A DNA stretch of 64,000 bases from Pseudomonadota bacterium (GTDB lineage: Bacteria > Pseudomonadota > Alphaproteobacteria > Rhizobiales > Xanthobacteraceae), in assembly GCA_018240595.1 (NCBI GenBank), contig JAFEFL010000063.1:1-64000 (forward strand), in the 5' to 3' direction. Positions 60,388 through 64,000 of the stretch are shown piece by piece. The translations under genes were made by a program, and so were the position numbers. The notes below the pieces were generated by a model, which was not told the DNA's origin, did not search any database, and saw only the letters and a list, made by a program, of their open reading frames with translations. The number at the start of each line of letters is the position of its first letter. Within the stretch, counting starts at the first letter, position 1.

Positions 60388-61410
60388 ATGAATCTCGCTG
60401 ACCTGAACAAAGTGGCGGTCGCCATGACCGCGAATGGCAAGGGCATTCTCGCCGCCGATGAGTCGACCGGCACCATCAAGAAGCGCTTCGACGCCATCAA
60501 GACCGAGAACACCGAGGACAACCGCCGCGACTATCGCGAGCTGATGTTCCGCACCGCCGAGGCGATGAAGAACTGCATCTCCGGCGTCATTCTCTATGAC
60601 GAGACCATCTGGCAGAAAGCCAAGGACGGCACGCCGCTCGTCAAGATCATCGAGCAGATGGGCGCCATTCCCGGCATCAAGGTCGACGAAGGCACCAAGC
60701 CGCTGCCGAACTGCCCGGGCGAACTGATCACCGCCGGTCTCGACAAGCTGCCCGATCGCCTGCCGAAGTACTATGAGCAGGGCGCGCGCTTTGCCAAGTG
60801 GCGCGCGGTGATCGATATCGGCGCCGGCATCCCGAGCTACACCGCGATTCACACCAATGCGCACGCGCTGGCCCGCTATGCCGCGCTGTGCCAGGCCAAC
60901 CAGATCGTGCCGATCGTCGAGCCGGAAGTGCTGATGGACGGCGAGCACGACGCCGATCAGTGCTACATGGTCACCGAGTTCATGCTCAAGGAGACCTTCC
61001 AGCAGCTCTACTATCAGAAGGTCGCGCTCGAAGGCATCGTGCTCAAGCCGAACATGGTCGTGCCGGGCAAGAAATCGGCGAAGAAGGCGTCGGTGCAGGA
61101 AGTCGCCGAGAAGACCGTGAAGCTGCTCAAGGCCTGTGTGCCCGGCGCGGTGCCCGGCATCGCCTTCCTGTCCGGCGGCCAGTCGGATGAAGAGGCCACC
61201 GCGCATCTCGACGCCATGAACAAGATCGGCAACCTGCCCTGGAACCTGACCTTCTCCTACGGCCGCGCGCTGCAGGCCGCGCCGCAGAAAGCCTGGGCCG
61301 GCAAGTCCGAGAACGTCGCCGCCGCGCAGGCCGCGTTCAACCACCGCGCCAAGATGAACTACCTCGCCGCCAAGGGCGAGTGGAAGAAGGACATGGAAAA
61401 GGCGGCGTAG
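60388..61410 (+). CDS. fba: Fructose-bisphosphate aldolase, class I
   Basis: Schiff-base aldolase for fructose 1,6-bisphosphate. The 340-residue protein begins MNLADLNKVAVAMTANGKGILAADESTGTIKKRF. Conserved residues are ETLWQ-like YDETIWQK, VIDIGAGIPSYTAIHTNAHALARYA, IVPIVEPEVLMDGEHDADQC, and the Schiff-base Lys in GIVLKPNMVVPG. The C-terminus has FSYGRALQAAPQKAWAGK. Class I is the type usual in this order. It is preceded by a clear Shine-Dalgarno (GAGGGG) and followed by a composite palindrome and a strong terminator. Confidence 0.97.
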   Translation: MNLADLNKVAVAMTANGKGILAADESTGTIKKRFDAIKTENTEDNRRDYRELMFRTAEAMKNCISGVILYDETIWQKAKDGTPLVKIIEQMGAIPGIKVDEGTKPLPNCPGELITAGLDKLPDRLPKYYEQGARFAKWRAVIDIGAGIPSYTAIHTNAHALARYAALCQANQIVPIVEPEVLMDGEHDADQCYMVTEFMLKETFQQLYYQKVALEGIVLKPNMVVPGKKSAKKASVQEVAEKTVKLLKACVPGAVPGIAFLSGGQSDEEATAHLDAMNKIGNLPWNLTFSYGRALQAAPQKAWAGKSENVAAAQAAFNHRAKMNYLAAKGEWKKDMEKAA

Positions 61411-61446
61411 TCTTTTCCCGGGCGCAGTGCAGCGCTCATGCCTGTC

Positions 61447-61566
61447 ACCACCGGGCATAGCCCGTCGAAGACGGGCGTAAACGCCCTTACGACCCGGTGG
61501 TCCCGCTTAGGGGCGCAATGACTTTGCCCGCCTAAGCGGGATGGCCGGGTCAAGCCCGGCCATGAC
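61447..61566. repeat. Composite palindromic block of three hairpins
   Basis: ACCACCGGG/CCCGGTGG (61447-61500) encloses the core CCGTCGAAGACGGGCGTAAA. CCCGCTTAGG/CCTAAGCGGG (61502-61540) follows, then ATGGCCGGG/CCCGGCCAT (61541-61564). The first core is the same as that in 10639-10684 with different outer bases, and the third hairpin has the same stem as the ftsH terminator. Confidence 0.8.
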
Positions 61567-61595
61567 AAACAAAGAGAGATGAACGCTCAATAATA

Positions 61596-61626
61596 AAAAG
61601 GCCGCCCACATTGGGCGGCCTTTTCT
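61596..61626. terminator. Bidirectional intrinsic terminator
   Basis: GGCCGCCC and GGGCGGCC form a perfect 8-bp stem around ACATT, extended by AAAA/TTTT, followed on + by TTTTCTTC and on minus by CTTTTTATTATT. It serves fba on the + strand and the small secreted peptide gene on the minus strand. Confidence 0.93.
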
Positions 61627-61674
61627 TCTACACGCCGGCGTCGTTCGAAATCGCCGAACGCCGCGGCGCTGACT

Positions 61675-61962
61675 TTACGGGCAGTCGGTCTTGCTGACGG
61701 TCTTCGAACCGCCGAGCGCGCTGTCCTTGTGCACCGTCTTCGAGGTGCAGTCGCCGGTCGCGCCCGAGCCGGTCGTCGTCGTCGTCGTCTTGGAGTCGAG
61801 GCCGAGCGGGCCGGTGCGCTCCTTGGTGGTCACCGTGGTCGAGGTGCTCGGCTCGACGGTCACGGCCGGCTTCTCGGTGGTGATGACGGTGGTCTGCGCA
61901 TTCGCGGCGATCGCGCCGAAGGCGGTCGCGGCAACGGCGAGAGCGATAACGGACATCTTCAT
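61675..61962 (-). CDS. Small secreted Thr-rich protein
   Basis: A 95-residue exported peptide. The start at 61962 (MKMSVIALAVAATAFGAIA) has an ideal GAGGAGG 7 bases upstream. The signal peptide ends NAQ; the mature part is Thr/Val-rich, with TTVITTEKPAVTVEPSTSTT and TTTTTTGSG, and has two Cys near the end (DCTSKTVH... KTDCP) that may form a disulfide. I do not recognise a fold; similar peptides are common and uncharacterised in this order. Confidence 0.82.
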   Translation of the reverse strand: MKMSVIALAVAATAFGAIAANAQTTVITTEKPAVTVEPSTSTTVTTKERTGPLGLDSKTTTTTTGSGATGDCTSKTVHKDSALGGSKTVSKTDCP

Positions 61963-62151
61963 GGGTCGCCTCCTCAAAGCGTCATATGATGCAATCTCGT
62001 GTCGGCCATCTAACGCTGCGGGCGGCCGCCTGTTCCGCAGATTCGTGACGGCCGCGACAGCGCAGGGCTCGTGCGCCAGGTTCGCCGTTGAAGAGAGTGG
62101 AACAACGTCTTACGGTGCGCCGCGTTCCAAACAGACCCGAGGAAATCGCCC

Positions 62152-62784
62152 GTGATCGATCTTTACACCTGGACCACGCCGAACGGCCGCAAGGCATCCA
62201 TCATGCTCGAGGAAATCGGCCTGCCCTACAAAGTCCACGCCGTCGACATCGGCAAGGACGAGCAGTTCAAGCCGGAGTTCTTGAAGATCGGTCCGAACAA
62301 TCGCATCCCGGTGATCGTCGATAACGACAACGGCCTGTCGCTGATGGAATCCGGCGCCATCCTGATCTATCTCGCCGACAAGACCGGCAAGCTGATGCCG
62401 AAGTCCGGCGAAGGCCGCTACAAGGTGATCGAGTGGCTGATGTGGCAGATGGGCGGCCTCGGGCCGATGCTCGGCCAGGCGCATCACTTCCACAAACAGA
62501 ATCCCGGCAAGGTGCCCTATGCCGAGGAACGCTATCTGAAAGAAGCGCAGCGGCTCTACAAGGTGCTGAACACGCAATTGGCGAAGGGCGATTATGTCGC
62601 CGGCGATTATTCGATCGCCGATATTTCGATCTGGCCGTGGGTGTCGCGCTTCGAATGGCACGGCGTCGATCTCAATGACTTCCCCAACGTCAAACGCTGG
62701 TACACCGCCATCGCCGCCCGCCCCGCGGTGCAGAAGGGCTATCAGGTGCCGAAGGACATGGGCCCGATCCCGATGCCCAAGTAG
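62152..62784 (+). CDS. Glutathione S-transferase (YfcG-like)
   Basis: A 210-residue GST-family protein of the YfcG/Ure2p-like type. It starts with GTG at 62152 (MIDLYTWTTPNGRKASIMLEE) behind CGAGGA. The thioredoxin fold has YTWTTPNGRK with a conserved Asn rather than a Ser/Tyr at the active site, then PNNRIPVIVDNDNGLSLMESGAILIYLADKTG in outline. The C-terminal domain has MWQMGGLGPMLGQAHHFHKQNP and YSIADISIWPWVSRFEWHG. YfcG-type proteins reduce disulfides using glutathione. Confidence 0.94.
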   Translation: MIDLYTWTTPNGRKASIMLEEIGLPYKVHAVDIGKDEQFKPEFLKIGPNNRIPVIVDNDNGLSLMESGAILIYLADKTGKLMPKSGEGRYKVIEWLMWQMGGLGPMLGQAHHFHKQNPGKVPYAEERYLKEAQRLYKVLNTQLAKGDYVAGDYSIADISIWPWVSRFEWHGVDLNDFPNVKRWYTAIAARPAVQKGYQVPKDMGPIPMPK

Positions 62785-62829
62785 CCGGCGATTCGAACAT
62801 GCTGAAATAATGTGATTGGAACGACGGCC

Positions 62830-63783
62830 ATGGCTCATCCGCATCTGCCCGTCAGCCGCGACGACATCGCCGCGACGGAACGCGTCATCCGGCCCTTCAT
62901 TCGCCGCACGCCGACGATCACCGTCAATGCCGCCGACTTCGGCCTCGGCGCCGCGCCGCTCGACCTGAAACTCGAACTTCTGCAGCATTCGGGCTCGTTC
63001 AAGGCGCGCGGCGCTTTCACCAATCTCCTGCAACGCGAGGTGCCGAAGGCCGGCGTCATCGCCGCGTCCGGCGGCAATCACGGCGCCGCGGTCGCTTATG
63101 CCGCGCAGCAGCGGGGCGTACCGGCGGCGATCTTCGTGCCCAGCATCGCCTCGCAGGCCAAGATCGACCGCATCAAGAGCTATGGCGCCGACATCGTCGT
63201 CGGCGGCGATCGCTATGCCGATGCGCTGGCGGCCAGCGAAGTGCGCGCGGCCGAGACCGGCGCGCTTCAGGTCCACGCCTTCGAGCAGATCGAGACCTTG
63301 CGCGGCCAGGGCACCGTCGGCCTCGAGATCGAAGCCGACGCGCCGGACGCGACGACGGTGCTCGTCGCCGTCGGCGGCGGCGGCCTGATCGGCGGCGTTG
63401 CCGCGTGGTTTGCCGGCGCGAGGAAAGTCGTGGCCGTCGAACCGGCCGAGGCGCCGACCTTGCACGACGCCTTCGCCGCCGGCCGGCCGGTCGACGCGCC
63501 GACGGGCGGCATCGCCGCCGACAGCCTGGCGCCGCGCCGCATCGGCGAGATGGCCTTCGCCATCGCCTCGGCTCATGTCGATCCCGCGGTCGTGCTGGTT
63601 GGCGACGACGACATCCGCCGCGCCCAGGCGGCGCTGTGGTCGGTGCTGCGGGTGGTGGCCGAGCCCGGCGGCGCCGCGGCCTTCGCCGCGCTGCTGTCGG
63701 GGCGTTACCGCCCGGCGCCGGGCGAGCGGATCGCCGTCCTGGTCTGCGGCGGCAATACGACGGCGGTCAATTTCTCGGCTTGA
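62830..63783 (+). CDS. Threonine/serine dehydratase-family PLP enzyme
   Basis: A 317-residue PLP enzyme of the tryptophan-synthase-beta fold. The lysine Schiff base is in HSGSFKARGAFTNL. The PLP phosphate loop is VGGGGLIGGVAAW and the start at 62830 (MAHPHLPVSRDDI) is supported by the N-terminal family residues. VIAASGGNHGAAVAYAAQQRGV is another hallmark. It lies 45 bp after the GST gene. It could be a Ser/Thr dehydratase or racemase, or a threo-3-hydroxyaspartate dehydratase; sequence alone does not decide. Confidence 0.9.
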   Translation: MAHPHLPVSRDDIAATERVIRPFIRRTPTITVNAADFGLGAAPLDLKLELLQHSGSFKARGAFTNLLQREVPKAGVIAASGGNHGAAVAYAAQQRGVPAAIFVPSIASQAKIDRIKSYGADIVVGGDRYADALAASEVRAAETGALQVHAFEQIETLRGQGTVGLEIEADAPDATTVLVAVGGGGLIGGVAAWFAGARKVVAVEPAEAPTLHDAFAAGRPVDAPTGGIAADSLAPRRIGEMAFAIASAHVDPAVVLVGDDDIRRAQAALWSVLRVVAEPGGAAAFAALLSGRYRPAPGERIAVLVCGGNTTAVNFSA

Positions 63784-63859
63784 TCGCCGCAGCGGCTGTG
63801 GGCAAGAAGCCGGCGAGAAACGCCCCTATTCCGCCCGATTAGGCTAGCATGGCAGCGTC

Positions 63860-64000
63860 ATGGCCCAACGCCCGAAAAATCCCGAGCCGCGCCCGCAGCC
63901 GCGCCTCTATCTCGTCACGCCGGCGCTGGCGGATACCGCTGGCTTTGCGGCCACGCTGAAGGACGCGCTTGCCGCGGGCGACGTCGCGGCCGTGCTGGTC
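63860..64000 (+). CDS. Thiamine-phosphate synthase-like protein (cut by window)
   Basis: The first 47 codons of a protein beginning MAQRPKNPEPRPQPRLYLVTPA. The LYLVTP strand followed by ADTAGFAATLKDALAAGDVAAVLV is the N-terminal beta-alpha unit of ThiE/TenI proteins, which join the hydroxymethylpyrimidine and thiazole parts of thiamine phosphate. The start at 63860 is preferred to the ATG at 63849, which is in another frame. Whether it is a true ThiE or a TenI-like protein lies beyond the window. No TPP riboswitch is visible in the short upstream gap. Confidence 0.78.
   Translation, partial: MAQRPKNPEPRPQPRLYLVTPALADTAGFAATLKDALAAGDVAAVLV

Noticed and set aside
63784..63859. TPP riboswitch before the ThiE-like gene
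   Set aside because: The gap is too short and contains no conserved CUGAGA-type element.

Overview
The window is high-GC DNA (by eye well above 60 percent) with the gene content and order of an alphaproteobacterium of the order Hyphomicrobiales (Rhizobiales), most like the Bradyrhizobium/Xanthobacteraceae side. The signs are the CTC-type L25 gene near prs, the YbjN-proC pair, DUF2852 and DUF4164 genes, a zapA/6S RNA/fau locus, CtrA-type TTAA-N7-TTAA boxes, a cluster of GANTC sites, a class I aldolase in a tkt-gap-pgk-fba cluster, and the dispersed intergenic palindromes common in that group. It is chromosomal. I see no rRNA, tRNA, insertion sequence, prophage or CRISPR.

Layout. 1-9.7 kb: housekeeping genes (rplY, UbiK-like, lgt, MidA-like methyltransferase, pgeF, a lipoprotein, prs, YbjN, a hydratase, proC). 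9.8-14.7 kb: a TetR regulator with a COQ9-like tail, an EnvZ/OmpR-type two-component pair, a MarR repressor and divergent ilvE. 14.8-20.9 kb: a kinase/ATPase fusion, three kinds of small-molecule transporter (MFS, EamA, AzlCD), an RraA-like protein and a Cys-containing unknown. 21.0-34.4 kb: ftsH, tilS, cpoB, an RND efflux pump, pal, tolB, tolA, tolR, tolQ. 34.8-44.8 kb: an accessory stretch made almost entirely of regulator/enzyme pairs (HxlR/NmrA, ECF41 sigma/carboxymuconolactone decarboxylase, TetR/phytanoyl-CoA dioxygenase, MarR/ABM monooxygenase, TetR/DUF1348, TetR/glutathione transferase). 44.8-47.9 kb: ybgC, ruvB, a cytidine-deaminase-like gene, ruvA, ruvC. 48-55.5 kb: TauE, mgtE, yebC, a methyltransferase/pyruvyltransferase-like fusion with a CtrA box, a YmdB-type phosphoesterase, fau, 6S RNA, zapA, DUF4164. 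55.7-64 kb: tkt, gap, pgk, fba, a secreted Thr-rich peptide, a glutathione transferase, a Ser/Thr dehydratase and the start of a thiE-like gene.

How it fits together. In many alphaproteobacteria ruvCAB-ybgC-tolQRAB-pal-cpoB-tilS-ftsH is one continuous locus. Here it is opened at two points: about 10 kb of regulator/enzyme pairs between ybgC and tolQ, and an RND pump between pal and cpoB. The accessory stretch looks like a set of small sensor-response modules for electrophiles, oxidants and xenobiotics, and almost every intergenic gap in it carries a readable operator. The strongest are two ECF41-type promoters with identical 16-bp spacers facing opposite ways, three palindromes of identical 8-3-8 geometry shared by two loci 4 kb apart, and a nested inverted repeat between a TetR gene and its glutathione transferase. 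The most novel single gene is the methyltransferase/polysaccharide-pyruvyltransferase-like fusion at 51.3-52.7 kb.
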